64,000 bases of DNA from Agapetus fuscipes (GCA_951799405.1 OX637344.1:13020001-13084000); one strand, 5' to 3'; shown: positions 26,490 to 36,950, counted from the stretch's first letter. Notes: generated by a model not told the origin, from the sequence alone. Numbers and translations are program-made.

Positions 26490-26660
26490 TCGTACAGGAT
26501 TCTCAAAAATACCTTAAACACCGTCAGTAATCGTTTCGGTTTTCAATAAGTACAAATATATTTTTTGCGGGGGGGAGGGGGAGGGGGGGGGGTTATGGGG
26601 GTTGGGTGCCCTTGACGGTGTCCTGCACCAGGGCCCCCAGTGGTCTTAATCCGGGTCTGA
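26490..26660 (-). mobile_element. hAT-1 fragment (long type)
   Basis: Shares the cagtaatcgtttcggtt stretch and the end cttaatccgggtctg with the element at 52,996-53,886. Includes the G-rich run 26,569-26,592. Confidence 0.7.
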
Positions 26661-27000
26661 ATGCGCGGACCTCATAGAGAAAATAATGAAATGCAAGTAT
26701 CTATTAATTGGCATTTTGTTTGTCTGCGTTTGATCGACCGTGAAGCTGTGCAGTTGTTTTGTTACTTGCAGCTCCTACTATTGTCTATGGTTCAGATTAT
26801 CCGCACTGGTAGAAGTCCAATGTCGAGAGCAGACAATGAGGGGTACTATACGGTTGTCCACGTTGTTTTGTGTGGGTGCGGTATGAAACTTTCGCTTGAA
26901 AGTTGCGGAATAAATTTCGTCTCGCAAATATTATCTTGGTATTTGTTTTAGTTTTGCCACACGACCTTATCGTCCCCCCAGTGCTGGTTTCGCTTATCTA

Positions 27001-27370
27001 ATAATAATAATAATAATAATATAGGGATGATTTCTTTAGTGATCGCTGTTTTTATGCGAATCACACTTCAAGAGCCCTTGGTCGTCGCTAAAGAAAGCGT
27101 CAATACTCAAGAAAGATCCAGTTGCTGTAAGAACTCGTTCCCACTTGTCGGGTGTTGGATTCGTATATTAATCGGAGGTTCCAGTGGCAGAACATTATGT
27201 ATGAAGCTATTCACACTAATTATCGGTTTTGTCTTAATTATGTGTTTGTATCTAACCGATTTTGTCCGAAATGTTCTGCCACTGGAACCTCCGATTAATA
27301 TACGGATCCGACACCCGACAAGTGGGAACGAGCTCTAAGACTAGATGGACCTTTAGTGATCGGTCTTGCT
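27001..27370 (-). mobile_element. SINE2 (tail a) split by MITE-F
   Basis: TAA repeats and tail at 27,001-27,130, resumed at 27,339; the head half is replaced by a T3 copy from 27,370. Confidence 0.82.
27131..27335. mobile_element. PIF/Harbinger-type MITE (MITE-F) copy 2
   Basis: 205 bp, same arms, flanked by TAA on both sides. Sits inside a SINE2 copy, which resumes at gactagatggacc. Confidence 0.87.
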
Positions 27371-27531
27371 TAAATGCTGCATGTGTACTTACAAATTAAA
27401 ATCCAAACCTCAAATGAACATAAACCCTGCAACTTTGGCCGACCTTTCCTGAAACAGGGGTGACATTGGCAAAGTGAACCATTTTTTACAGTATTGGAAG
27501 TCAGCCTTGTACCAACCTATAAGTCAAGGAA
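27370..27531 (-). mobile_element. T3, 3' part missing
   Basis: aaatgctgcatgtgtac to cctataagtcaagg; interrupts the SINE2 copy at 27,001. Confidence 0.8.
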
Positions 27532-27639
27532 TCCAGTAGCCCATTGAGTTGTGAAAACTTGGTATTCCATGAAACAATAAAACACCTGTTAGTAATGAGA
27601 GTAAATAAAAAGAAATGTATAAGTAAAAAAAAAAAAAAA

Positions 27640-27931
27640 TTAGGCTGATTTATTTGGTGAGCGCTGTTTTTGTGTGTATCACACCTCAAGAGCCCTCTGC
27701 GAGCTTGATCGTCGCTGTAGAAAGCGCCAATTCTCAAGCAAGACCCAGTTGTTGTAAGGCTGGATGGACCTTTTGATGACCGGTCTTTGGTAAAGGTTTA
27801 TGAATTTTTCAACCCAGCGAAGAGCAAATTTGAAAATATAAATGGTATGTTTTTTGTGCTCCGCCGGGATTCGAACCCACGACCTTCCAGTTACGAGTCC
27901 GAAGTGTTACCACCTGGACCACGGACCGGTC
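27640..27931 (-). mobile_element. SINE2 (tail a), full length
   Basis: About 290 bp, tail ggctgatttatttggtgagc to head accacggaccggtc; good reference copy. Confidence 0.9.
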
Positions 27932-28080
27932 AAAGTAAGTAAGTTATATTATGTGTTTGCGAATCACATTGAGAGAGTTTGTGTATTTTCTGCCTGTCAT
28001 TTGAGAAAGTGTAGCGGGCTGAATAATTTCAGTTAAATTTTCTCGACTGCAATAAATTTTTGTGAATTATATACACAACG

Positions 28081-28378
28081 CACCGGTCCGTAGTCTAGTA
28101 CACTTCTGACTAGTAAATGGAAGGTTGTGGGTTCGAATCCCGGCGGAGCACAAAAATGTACCATTTATATTTTCGAATATGCTCATCGCTGGGTTGAAAA
28201 AATCATAAAACCTTTACCAAAGACCGATCACTAATGGTCCATCCAGCCTTACACCAACTGGGTCTTGCTTGAGAATTGGCGCTTTCTACAGCGACGATCA
28301 AGCTCGCAGAGGGCTCTTGAGGAGTGATACACACAAAAATAGCGATCACCAAATAAATCAGCCTATTTTTTTTTTCTT
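28081..28378 (+). mobile_element. SINE2 (tail a), full length
   Basis: Head caccggtccgtagtctag with a few bases lost in the A-box region, clear B-box, tail aaataaatcagcc plus T run. Confidence 0.9.
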
Positions 28379-28394
28379 TAACGCATAAATAATA

Positions 28395-29094
28395 AAAGAA
28401 GTATGATTGGGAAAAAACGAAGTGACAGGGTGAGGAATGATTTTGTAAGAGAAGAATGTGGTGTAAGGAAAAGTGTGAAAGTGAAGATTAAAAGAAGTAT
28501 GTTAAGATGGTTCGGGCACATGGAGAGAATGAGTGATGAAAGATTGACGAAGAAAGTATATGTTGCTAGAATAGATGGATGTCGTGGTAGAGGAAGACCG
28601 AGAAAAGTATGGAAGGATTAAATCTCTGAAATAGCGAATGAATGGGATATCCAGAGTCATAATAAAAGGAGAGCTTGTATGAAAAAGGTTATGACTCTGG
28701 ATGAAATGAAGGAAGTATGCAAGGACAGGAAGAAGTGGCGGCTAATCTGCAATATAGATTTCTAATGTTGGTGTATTAGATTTGCTACATTTTTTGCATT
28801 GGAAATTTTTTACTTTTTTGTATAGATTTCTTTTTAAGGTTTTGTTCTTTTTTATATTTAAATGTAATTTATTATTCGTATTCCTTGACTTATAGGTTGG
28901 TATGAGGCTGACCACCCATACTGTAAAAAATGGTTCACTTTGCCAGTGTTACCCCTGTTTCAGGGAAGGTCGGCAAAAGTTGTGGGGCTTATGTTCATTT
29001 GAGGTTTGGATTTTATTTGTAAGTACGCATTCAGCATTTGTAAGCGCGAACTACACGTGTTGGTTTGTATGAATACACCCTTGCAACTTAGATT
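28395..29094 (+). mobile_element. LINE 3' end with T3 tail
   Basis: C-terminal frame from 28,403 (IGKKRSDRVRNDF, RWFGHMERM) with a stop at 28,619; T3 starts at 28,883. Confidence 0.86.
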
Positions 29095-29150
29095 ATTATT
29101 ATTATTATTATTATAAGTACCATAATATTTATTCGAATAATAATGATATT

Positions 29151-29405
29151 GAGATGATTTATTTGGTGAGCGCTGTTTTAGTGTGGATCACACCCCAAGA
29201 GCCCTCCGTGAGCTTGGTCGTCGCTATAGAAAGCGCCAATACTCAAGCAAACCTCAGTTGCTGTAAGGCTGGATGGACCTTTGGTAAAGGTATTTAATTT
29301 TTTCAACCCAGCATAATGATAGATTTTCTTGTGCTCCTCCGGGATTCGAAACCACGGCCTTCCACTTACGGGTCCGACGCGTCACTACTAGACTACGGAC
29401 CGGTC
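29151..29405 (-). mobile_element. SINE2 (tail a)
   Basis: Nearly full length with a deletion in the middle. It abuts the T3 tail of the LINE at 28,400 and the T3 copy at 29,449. Confidence 0.88.
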
Positions 29406-29448
29406 GTAGTAATCTAAGTTACAAATTGAGGGTATCGATATATCTAGA

Positions 29449-29698
29449 ATAATCTTTAATCTAAATTTCAAAGATATGTAAACATTTAAAATTCATATTA
29501 AATGCATGCCCACAAACAGACATGCGTTTAAGTTCGCTTGCAAATGCTGTATGTATACTTACAATTCAAAAACCAAACCACAAGTGAAAAGCCCTGCAAT
29601 TAGTGCTGACCTTCCCTGAAACAGGTGTGACAGTGGCAATGTGAACCATTTTTTAAAGTATGGGTGGTCAGCCTCATACCAACCCATGAGTCAAGGAG
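29449..29698 (-). mobile_element. T3, full unit
   Basis: aatctttaatctaaatttc to cccatgagtcaagg. Confidence 0.83.
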
Positions 29699-29984
29699 TA
29701 TTATAATAAAATGGAATAATAAGAAGTTCCATGTTGTACATAAATGCTTCACTAGACATGTGGAAGTTTCTCCTCACAGGAAATGTGATGAGCCTGTTTT
29801 TGCCCGCATTATCATATTGGTTCTCCACGTTAGTCTGCTGCTGGTTCTGCTTGAGATGGCTTCTTCGTCTTTCTCTTTTCTCACACACACGTAGGAACAG
29901 GCCCGGATTAAGACCACTCGGGGCCCTGGTGCGGGGAAAATCAGGGGACCCTCCCCCCCCCCCTCAACTCTTGCCCACCAAAAA

Positions 29985-30297
29985 ACCGGTCCGTAGTCCA
30001 ATGGTAACACTTCGGACTCGTAAATGGAAGGTTGGCAGAGCACAAAGCATATACCATTTTTTATTTTCAAACATGCTCTTCGCTGGGTTGAAAAAATCAT
30101 AAAACCTTTACCAAAGACCGGTCACTAAAAGACCCATCCAGCCTTATAGAAATTGGGTCTTGCTTGAGTGTTGGCGCTTTGTTGCGACCAAGCTCGTAAA
30201 ACACCTCTGCGGCACTACAACAAGTTTCATAGACCCCTAGAGTCTCTGAAAGCTAGGGAGTATCCCGCACAGGTTTAAAAAAAGGGTTATTGTGAAT
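29985..30297 (+). mobile_element. SINE2 (tail b) inside hAT-1
   Basis: Head accggtccgtagtccaatgg with the B-box deleted; tail b with agacccctagagtctctg. The Copia element is inserted at its 3' edge. Confidence 0.82.
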
Positions 30298-30302
30298 CAA
30301 AA
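30298..30302. repeat. Copia target duplication, left
   Basis: CAAAA directly before the 5' LTR; the same five bases follow the 3' LTR. Five base pairs is the usual Copia duplication length. Confidence 0.9.
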
Positions 30303-30507
30303 TGTTGTAAGTTGGTAGTGCGAGTTGGCAACTCAAAGTTGCAGTTTATTTTTATTGGGTTGCTCAACCTGTCAGAGTGAAAATGGAGGGCTTTTCAAGT
30401 TGTGTGAGCTAAATGTTGTGTCTGTTAAAACTAACTAATAAAACATATAAACCCGAAATATGAGTGTTTATCTTCAATTCCACCGCTGACAATATAAGAT
30501 AACAATA
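30303..30507 (+). repeat. Copia 5' LTR
   Basis: 205 bp, starts TGTTGTAAG and ends ACAATA, so the terminal inverted repeat is imperfect (TGTTG against CAATA). Contains AATAAA at 30,437. Confidence 0.95.
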
Positions 30508-30522
30508 GGTGATGAGCCCAGA
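30508..30522 (+). other. primer binding site, initiator-tRNA internal type
   Basis: Directly after the LTR, GGTGATGAGCCCAG matches the complement of the anticodon-arm region of initiator tRNA-Met (GGTTATGGGCCCAG) at 12 of 14 positions. Drosophila copia is known to prime from this internal half-tRNA rather than from the tRNA 3' end. The assignment is by pattern. Confidence 0.65.
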
Positions 30523-30655
30523 GCGTGAGGAATTGAAGAGGAGTGGAGCGCAAAAGTGAAAATTAGTTAGTGAGTGTGAGATCTTTTTAGTGGAGCTCAA
30601 AAGTGAAAATTAGTGTGTGTGAGATCTTTTTCTACAGCCAGCAACAATTAGCAAG

Positions 30656-33136
30656 ATGATGGACTACAATGAGACAAGGGAGTCAATCCCAAAGTTGAAG
30701 AGGAGCAACTATTATGCGTGGTCGCGACGAGCTATGGCCGAATTAGTAGACAGAAATTGCTGGAATGCAATTGATCCTGGCTATCAGGGTGTGGATGTAG
30801 TTAATTTTAATCAAGAACAAACAAGAACTAATAGGAAGGCTCTTGTGTTTCTGTGGCGGTATGTCGACGATGCATACATGGAAGACATAGGAGATTGTGT
30901 TACTGCCTATGAAGCGTGGGCTAAGCTGAAAACAATTCATTCTTCTTTCACGTTAATTCAATGTTTGGAGAAGATGAAAGAAATGATGAATATTTTGAAG
31001 ACAGAGGACCTGCCTATGCATGTATATATGGCGAAGATTCAAGGTCTGAATCGTGTTATTAGGAGTGGAGGCTACGGACTGGAATTAAATGACAGTCAGC
31101 TAGCAGGTGTTTTCTTAGTTGGTCTGCCTAAGGACAAGTACAAAGTTTTGATCTCAATGTTGGGCAAGGAGAGAGAACTGACAACGGAGAAGGTTAAGGC
31201 TACCTTGCTGCAGGAAGAAGATGAATCGGAGTTTGAGGGCATTAGTAAGTCTTTTTCATCGGTCACCAAGAACTTCAAGGAGAAGGAAGGAAACCGTGGT
31301 CGAGAATGCAAGAATCAAGGCGGAAGAGGAGGATATCGAGGAGGTCAAAACAGCGGCAACAGCAGCAACTCCAATAATGTTTTTCAGAACAATGTAAACT
31401 ACAACAAGATACTTGCTGGGTCAAACAACCAACCAAAGAGTGTGAAGTGTTATCAGTGTGGACAATTTGGTCACATGATGAGAGAGTGTAGTGATATCAA
31501 ATGTTATCGTTGTGGAAAACTTGGACACATGGCAGGAAATTGTCAAGAAAAAGTAGAAATTAAGGACAATAACAATTCCAACAGCAATCCAAAGTCTAGG
31601 TCATGTGTGAGTACATCAAAAGCTTTGGTCACCAGTGGTTATCAATCAGACAATTGTGAATTCCTAATTGATAGTGCTGCGAATAATCACATCTGCAATG
31701 ATAAACATATGTTCAAGGAGTTGAAGGTTACCACAGGAGAGGTTGTTATGGGAAAAGGTTGTGTTGCGGTGCTAGGTGAAGGACAAATTGAACTAAACAT
31801 TACTGATGAATGTGGTGGTTGGAAACTGTGCATGTCTAGTGTATTGTATGTACCTGAGTATTCATTCAATTTGTTATCAACTTCAAAATTAGCCAAAAAG
31901 GGTATTTATTGTACTTCTGAGGAAAACAGTTGTATTGCTAGAGATAAGTTAGACAACATGGAAGTTATTTTCACTGCACCTATCAGAGATGGACTTTATG
32001 TTTTGGATGTAAAGAAAAATTATAACTTCAACAATGTGAAAGTGGTATGTTCCAGCGATACCAGTGTGGGTGGCAACGTTAGGAGTGCAGTGGCATTGCG
32101 GAGTGCTGTTGAGTGGCATTCCCGTCTTGGACACCTCCATGAAGAAGCCATTAAGAAAATACCAGTTATTGAGTGTCATGGAAAACTTGATGAAAAGTGT
32201 GATGTATGTTCAAAAGGAAAGGCTACGAGGATTGGTTTTCCTTTGACAAGTGAACGGAAGACTTCTAAACCTTTGGAGTTAATACATACTGATGTAATGG
32301 GTAAATTGTCTTCTTCTGTTGGTGGTTCAAAATATGCAGTGACCTTTATTGATGACTATTCTAGGTATGTAACTGTTTATCCTTTAGCGAGGAAAAATCA
32401 AGTGTTTGGTGTGTTTAAACAATTTAAAACCTATGTTGAATTGTTACATGATTCCAAGATTAAGGCCTTGCAATCAGATGGAGGTGGAGAGTACATTGAT
32501 GGAGAGTTTCAGGCATTTCTCAAGGAGAATGGGATAATCCATAGAAAGACAGTCAGAGATTCCCCAGCTCAAAATGGAATAGCAGAGAGGCAAAATAGAA
32601 CTCTAGGTAATGCTATTAGGTGTATGCTTATACAGTCTGGACTTCCTATTTCTTTCTGGGCTGAAGCTATGAGTGTTGCCTGTTTTGTGAGAAATATGTC
32701 ACCATCTAGAGCCATTGACAATCAAATTCCCATAGTACGTTGGAGTGGAAAAAAGTTGAAAGCTGAGGACTATGAGAGACTTGTACCTTTTGGTTGTAAG
32801 GGATTTATTTATTGTGATAATGGAAAATTCAATCAGAGAGCTATAGATTGTGTGTTTGTTGGGTATGGAGATAATGTAAAAGATGGAACTAGAGTGAAAG
32901 AGAAAGTTCTGTGGATTAAGAGAGAGTTGATGTTAAAAATTGAAGTGAGAGATCTTGGTGAAATGAAAGATTTTTTGTCAATGCATGTGGTTCAAGGTAA
33001 TGGAGTGATCAGCATCGATCAGAAAAAATATATTGAGGAGGTTATTACCGAGTTTGGTTTAATTCAAGCAAAGGGAAGAGGTGCTCCCCTTCCCGCTAGT
33101 ACTGAAGATAAAACTGAAACAGCTGAAGAATCGTGA
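30656..33136 (+). CDS. Copia gag-protease-integrase polyprotein fused to RT remnant
   Basis: 826-residue open frame. The N-terminal third is a copia-type gag. Two CCHC zinc knuckles start at C265 and C283. A protease motif DSAANNHIC lies at about residue 339, where the usual Asp-Ser/Thr-Gly has Ala for Gly. Then come the integrase HHCC zinc site (WHSRLGHLH to CDVCSKGK) and an integrase core with D546, D608 and E644 (DD35E spacing). Near residue 755 (about 32,910-32,960) the frame jumps, still open, to the late RT segment EVRDLGEMKDF. About 250 or more residues of RT and the integrase C-terminus are missing. It ends by frameshift into a premature stop. Confidence 0.93.
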   Translation: MMDYNETRESIPKLKRSNYYAWSRRAMAELVDRNCWNAIDPGYQGVDVVNFNQEQTRTNRKALVFLWRYVDDAYMEDIGDCVTAYEAWAKLKTIHSSFTLIQCLEKMKEMMNILKTEDLPMHVYMAKIQGLNRVIRSGGYGLELNDSQLAGVFLVGLPKDKYKVLISMLGKERELTTEKVKATLLQEEDESEFEGISKSFSSVTKNFKEKEGNRGRECKNQGGRGGYRGGQNSGNSSNSNNVFQNNVNYNKILAGSNNQPKSVKCYQCGQFGHMMRECSDIKCYRCGKLGHMAGNCQEKVEIKDNNNSNSNPKSRSCVSTSKALVTSGYQSDNCEFLIDSAANNHICNDKHMFKELKVTTGEVVMGKGCVAVLGEGQIELNITDECGGWKLCMSSVLYVPEYSFNLLSTSKLAKKGIYCTSEENSCIARDKLDNMEVIFTAPIRDGLYVLDVKKNYNFNNVKVVCSSDTSVGGNVRSAVALRSAVEWHSRLGHLHEEAIKKIPVIECHGKLDEKCDVCSKGKATRIGFPLTSERKTSKPLELIHTDVMGKLSSSVGGSKYAVTFIDDYSRYVTVYPLARKNQVFGVFKQFKTYVELLHDSKIKALQSDGGGEYIDGEFQAFLKENGIIHRKTVRDSPAQNGIAERQNRTLGNAIRCMLIQSGLPISFWAEAMSVACFVRNMSPSRAIDNQIPIVRWSGKKLKAEDYERLVPFGCKGFIYCDNGKFNQRAIDCVFVGYGDNVKDGTRVKEKVLWIKRELMLKIEVRDLGEMKDFLSMHVVQGNGVISIDQKKYIEEVITEFGLIQAKGRGAPLPASTEDKTETAEES

Positions 33137-33139
33137 TGA

Positions 33140-33675
33140 TGTAGCAATGTATCAACATGCTGTAGGGAGGATAAATTATTTACCAAACTGTACGAGACCA
33201 TCTCAGTTTTGCATTGAGCAAAGTTAGTCAGTATCTAAATGATCCAAAGAAAAAGAATTGGAATGAGGTTGTTCATATTTTAAGATATCTCAAAGAGACT
33301 AAAGATTTGAAAATTGTTTATTCTAAGTGTGAGGGGAAGAATCCATTAGTTGAAATTTATTGTGACTCTGATTATAATAAAAATAAGGGTGAGAGAAAAT
33401 CATTTTCAGGATTTATAATAATGATGTGCCATGGACCAATTATTTGGAGATGTAAGAAACAATCTGTGACGGCTGCATCCGTCATGGAAGCAGAATTTGT
33501 GTCTATGAGTGAAATAACAAAGGAAGTATTGTGGTTGCAAATGATTTTAGAGGAGATGGGTCAAGGAAATTTGTTGCCAAAACCAGTTGAGATTATGTGT
33601 GACAATCAAGGTGCCATTGGTTTGAGTGAGACAGGATTGGATTCGGATAAAGCAAAGCATATTGATATTAAGTGA
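33140..33675 (+). pseudogene. Copia RNase H remnant
   Basis: Another frame resumes the polyprotein: a connecting segment, then RNase H with the acidic residues in YCDSDY, EAEFVSMSE and CDNQGAI. At least two frame changes separate it from the upstream ORF, near 33,130 and 33,200. It stops right after KHIDIK, where the family normally continues, so the C-terminus is also lost. Confidence 0.88.
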
Positions 33676-33754
33676 TTGTTTTGTTTTTCTTTCTATATTT
33701 GTTTTGTATTCTTGCTCATAATTTGTATCTCTGTTAGACAATAAAACTTAAACT

Positions 33755-33763
33755 GAGGGGAAG
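33755..33763 (+). other. polypurine tract
   Basis: gaggggaag immediately upstream of the 3' LTR, the expected second-strand primer. Confidence 0.85.
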
Positions 33764-33968
33764 TGTTGTAAGTTGGTAGTGCGAGTTGGCAACTCAAAGT
33801 TGCAGTTTATTTTTATTGGGTTGCTCAACCTGTCAGAGTGAAAATGGAGGGCTTTTCAAGTTGTGTGAGCTAAATGTTGTGTCTGTTAAAACTAACTAAT
33901 AAAACATATAAACCCGAAATATGAGTGTTTATCTTCAATTCCACCGCTGACAATATAAGATAACAATA
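33764..33968 (+). repeat. Copia 3' LTR
   Basis: No difference from the 5' LTR was found over 205 bp. Preceded directly by a purine-rich primer site. Confidence 0.95.
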
Positions 33969-33973
33969 CAAAA
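33969..33973. repeat. Copia target duplication, right
   Basis: CAAAA directly after the 3' LTR, matching 30,298-30,302. Confidence 0.9.
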
Positions 33974-34008
33974 TGACCACGGTTTTGAGTTTATTTGAAG
34001 GAATCCTG

Positions 34009-34176
34009 GGCTGGAAGTCTTATCACCACGGTTATTCATACCTACCGAATGTCGGTAATATTTGTATGAAGACCTGTCAAGCCAAGATGGCCGCAAGTGA
34101 ACAGCTGATTAGTCTTCATATAAATATTACCGATATTCGGTAGATAATAATTACCATGGTGATAAGACTCCCAGCC
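34009..34176. mobile_element. MITE-A copy 1
   Basis: Hairpin element: arms ggctggaagtct...accgaatgtcggtaatatttg and their complement, around the core with caagatggccgc and cagctg. Lies between Copia and the right end of the hAT-1 MITE. Confidence 0.82.
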
Positions 34177-34508
34177 TTGTTCGGGAGACTACTTAAATTT
34201 CAAAAATCTGGTCGTGAATGCTTTAAAAATCTGAGCTCTTAAAGAAATAAAGATCCTTTGAAATATATATATTTTTAAACATCTCGGGGGGCGCCATTGG
34301 GTGCGGAGAGCCCTGTGCTCTTGATCCGGGCCTGCGTAGGAATGGCGTGTCTGGATGTGAACTGTGGCAAAATCTAATGCTAGTTTTAGATGTGAGATGA
34401 TCATCCATGCGTGACAAATTAGCATGAGGCAATATGCTAGAATCAGTTGCAAATTAATATGGCAACAAACTGTCAATTAAACTCTGATTTCAGCAAGGCA
34501 CAAGGCAA

Positions 34509-34820
34509 GTCCGGTCGATAGCTCAGTTGGTAGAGTGTTTGGATTCCATGCCGACAGCTTGAGTTCGAATCCTAACGAGGGTGTCTGGAATGATTTCCCG
34601 TTTCAGAGCTTATTCCGAACCCAAAATAATATACCGGCAAGGTTTACTCAGCCTTCACAAGAAATGAGTACCAGCCCCTCTGAGAAACTGAGAAACCTCC
34701 ACTTCAACTGAAGTATTTGGCATACAACCGGCCCCTTACCTGTAAAAGTAAATAGGTTCCACTCGCCACATGCGACCCTTTCGAGGAAAACGCGGCAAGA
34801 AGTTACGCTATATGTGTACT
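34509..34820 (+). mobile_element. SINE1
   Basis: Full length, head gtccggtcgatagctcag, tail ctatatgtgta. Confidence 0.88.
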
Positions 34821-34831
34821 GTGTATTTATT

Positions 34832-35012
34832 CACCACCCATACTTCCTGTAAAACGTTTCACTGATGCCTAAGCCATCCCTGTTTCAGGGATAAGGCGAG
34901 GGTTGTTGAGTTTCTGTTGATTTGAGTCTTGGGTTTGCTTTTCTATGTTGTATTCAGCATGAAGTGTTGGGGCTAATTACAAGTGTTTGCTTGCGAGCGT
35001 GCATCTGGTGCG
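34832..35012 (+). mobile_element. T3, old copy
   Basis: ccctgtttcagggataagg and gcatgaagtgttggggc; both ends eroded. Confidence 0.6.
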
Positions 35013-35059
35013 AACCATTAAAAAGAGGAAGCCGATATACATTTTGCATGTTATAATTG

Positions 35060-35310
35060 TTCCTTGACTAATAGGTCGGTATGCGGCTGACCACCTATGC
35101 TGTAAAAATGGTTCACTTTGCCAATATCATCCCTGTCTCAGGGAAGAACGGCAAGAGTTGCAGGGTGTATGTCCATTTAAGATTTGGTTTTTGTGTTGTA
35201 GGTTCACATGCGGCATGTGCAAGCGCGAACTTGTACGTGTCTGGTTGTGAAAATGCATGTTATGTGAATCTCCAATGTAGCATATCTTTGCAACTTAGAT
35301 TAGATTAGAT
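35060..35310 (+). mobile_element. T3, full unit
   Basis: gttccttgactaataggtcg to cttagattagattagat. Confidence 0.9.
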
Positions 35311-35635
35311 AACCAATATTGAGGACTTAACTTAAAAGTACGCCGAATTACAATGTGATCTCTGGCTGCATGCAAAAATGGCACGCCTGAATTGCCGTCT
35401 GTGGGAGGCTTAAAGTAAAAAAAAGAAATATTTTATTGTATCGGTGATTTCTCATAACGCAGAGGTTATGAACTCCTTGTAAGGTTTTTGTAAAGAATAA
35501 AAAAATGGATTCCCACCAGGTTTTACTTCCGATTCTGCATTAATTTAATTAATTTTCTTTAATGGAGGTTACAAGCAGGGACGAGCGATTCTTATAGGCA
35601 TACGTAGGAAAAACGGGGTTAAAATGCATTAAACT

Positions 35636-35805
35636 TCCAACCATACTTTTCTCGGTCTTCCCTTTCTTCTTTTTCCTTCCACATTTCTTCGGTATCCACT
35701 GCACTTTGTAAGTCTTTCATCATCCATTTTTTCTACATGCCCAAACCATCTCATCGCATTCTTTTACACCTTTACCAATTTCACATCTTCTTTCAACTTG
35801 CATTT
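35636..35805 (-). mobile_element. LINE C-terminal relic
   Basis: On the minus strand, GRPRKVW- and RWFGHVEKM-like words are separated by frameshifts. Confidence 0.6.
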
Positions 35806-35811
35806 TTTTTC

Positions 35812-36050
35812 AACCGCACCAAACTCCAATCAGACAAAAATCAGAATTAAGTGTGATTTCTCCAATCAAATAAAAAATTTGGTTTCGTATACGTAACAGC
35901 TAATGTACGTCATCTTTCTTGTTCAAATTCCATCATATTTTATTACCCACTTCCGAGAAATATGTAGCCGAGGTCCTTACCAAAATTAAGCAATCAAATT
36001 TGATGCGTCAATCAAATATTGATTGGAGGTTGGTGCAACAGGTCCTTAGA
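35812..36050. mobile_element. MITE-D copy 1
   Basis: Inverted ends gcaccaaactccaatcag and attggaggttggtgcaac. Inner words cccacttccga and gtgtgattt are shared with copies 2 and 3. Confidence 0.72.
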
Positions 36051-36170
36051 ATTTTTCTTGTCATACTCCACAAGTGTTTCAATTTCACCGTGCATACTTT
36101 ACTCATTTCGCTATCACTCGTAGTCCGAGGGATGAGGAATATTTGCTTCTCATCATAAAAACGCAAAAAA

Positions 36171-36496
36171 AAACGCAACTAAGCTACACATATAGTGTAA
36201 CTTTTTGCCGCGTTAACCCAGAAGAGGTCGCATGTGGCGAGTTGAACCTATTTATTTTTACAGGTAAGGGGATCGGCCTTACGCCAACCACTTCAGTTGA
36301 AGTGGGAGTTTCCCAGCTCCCGTGAGGGCTGGTACTCATTTCTTGTGAAGGCTGAGTAAACCTTGCCGGTATTTTATTTTGGGGTTTGAAATAAACACCG
36401 AAACGGGAAATCATTTCTGACGCCCTCGATGGGATTCGAACCCGAGCTCACGGCATGGAATGCAAGCACTCTACCAACTGAGCTATCGACCGGACA
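36171..36496 (-). mobile_element. SINE1
   Basis: Full length; the best preserved copy of the window, with intact A- and B-box words in the head. Confidence 0.9.
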
Positions 36497-36950
36497 TGCA
36501 GGGAAGAATTGAGGGACGACGAGCTCCAGGTCGAAGGAGAACATATTATTTTTAGTTGAAGAATCTGAGACAGTGGTTTGGCAGAAGCACAAGAGCCCTC
36601 TTTCGTGCAGCAGTTTTGAAAGTGTGATTTGCCATGACGATCGCCAATCTTCAGTGAAGAGGCACAAGAAGCAGAGGATTGGTGTTTTGTACCAGCTGGT
36701 GCCGGCATAGTTGCGAAGTGACAGAGTAGAACGACATAGTGAGAAAACGACACGTGGCATAACACGATACATGACAGAATGACACATGACAGAACGACAC
36801 AATGATAGTACATCACATGAAAAAACAACACAGAAAATACATTACTATGACAAAGCGACACAAGAACAAAATATCACATGACATAACATCACATACCTAA
36901 AACAGAACATACCATAAACGACAGATGAAAAAACATCACATTTATTTTTC
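36497..36950 (+). mobile_element. LINE 3' end with degenerate repeat tail
   Basis: The C-terminal words QGRIEGRRAPGRRR and LKNLRQWFG are followed by about 230 bp made of variants of acatgacaaaacgacac. Confidence 0.72.

Larger units (their letters stand above)
30303..33968 (+). mobile_element. Copia LTR retrotransposon, recently inserted, RT-deleted
   Basis: 3,666-bp Ty1/copia element. Both 205-bp LTRs read identical, and a 5-bp target duplication CAAAA flanks it. Gene order is gag, protease, integrase, then only the end of reverse transcriptase and most of RNase H. The polymerase core with its YVDD-type motif is missing, so the element cannot move on its own. Identical LTRs mean it inserted very recently, so it was probably copied by enzymes of an intact relative. 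It lies inside the tail of a SINE2 copy, itself inside a hAT MITE. Confidence 0.96.
29898..34334 (+). mobile_element. hAT-type MITE (family hAT-1) split by nested insertions
   Basis: Left end caggcccggattaagacc at 29,898 and right end gatccgggcctg at 34,334. They are flanked by a perfect 8-bp duplication cgtaggaa (29,890-29,897 and 34,335-34,342). Own sequence is about 29,898-29,980 plus about 34,190-34,334. The middle holds SINE2, the Copia element and MITE-A. Intact relative at 39,568-39,771. Confidence 0.88.

Noticed and set aside
28081..28150. tRNA gene with a good B-box
   Set aside because: The cloverleaf does not close and the sequence continues into the SINE2 body; a degraded tRNA-like head.
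30656..33136. 826-residue zinc-knuckle protein as a domesticated host gene
   Set aside because: Identical LTRs and target duplications show a recent Copia insertion, so there was no time for domestication.
36715..36945. satellite DNA of degenerate acatgacaaaacg repeats
   Set aside because: It directly follows a LINE C-terminus, so it is better explained as a LINE 3' tail.
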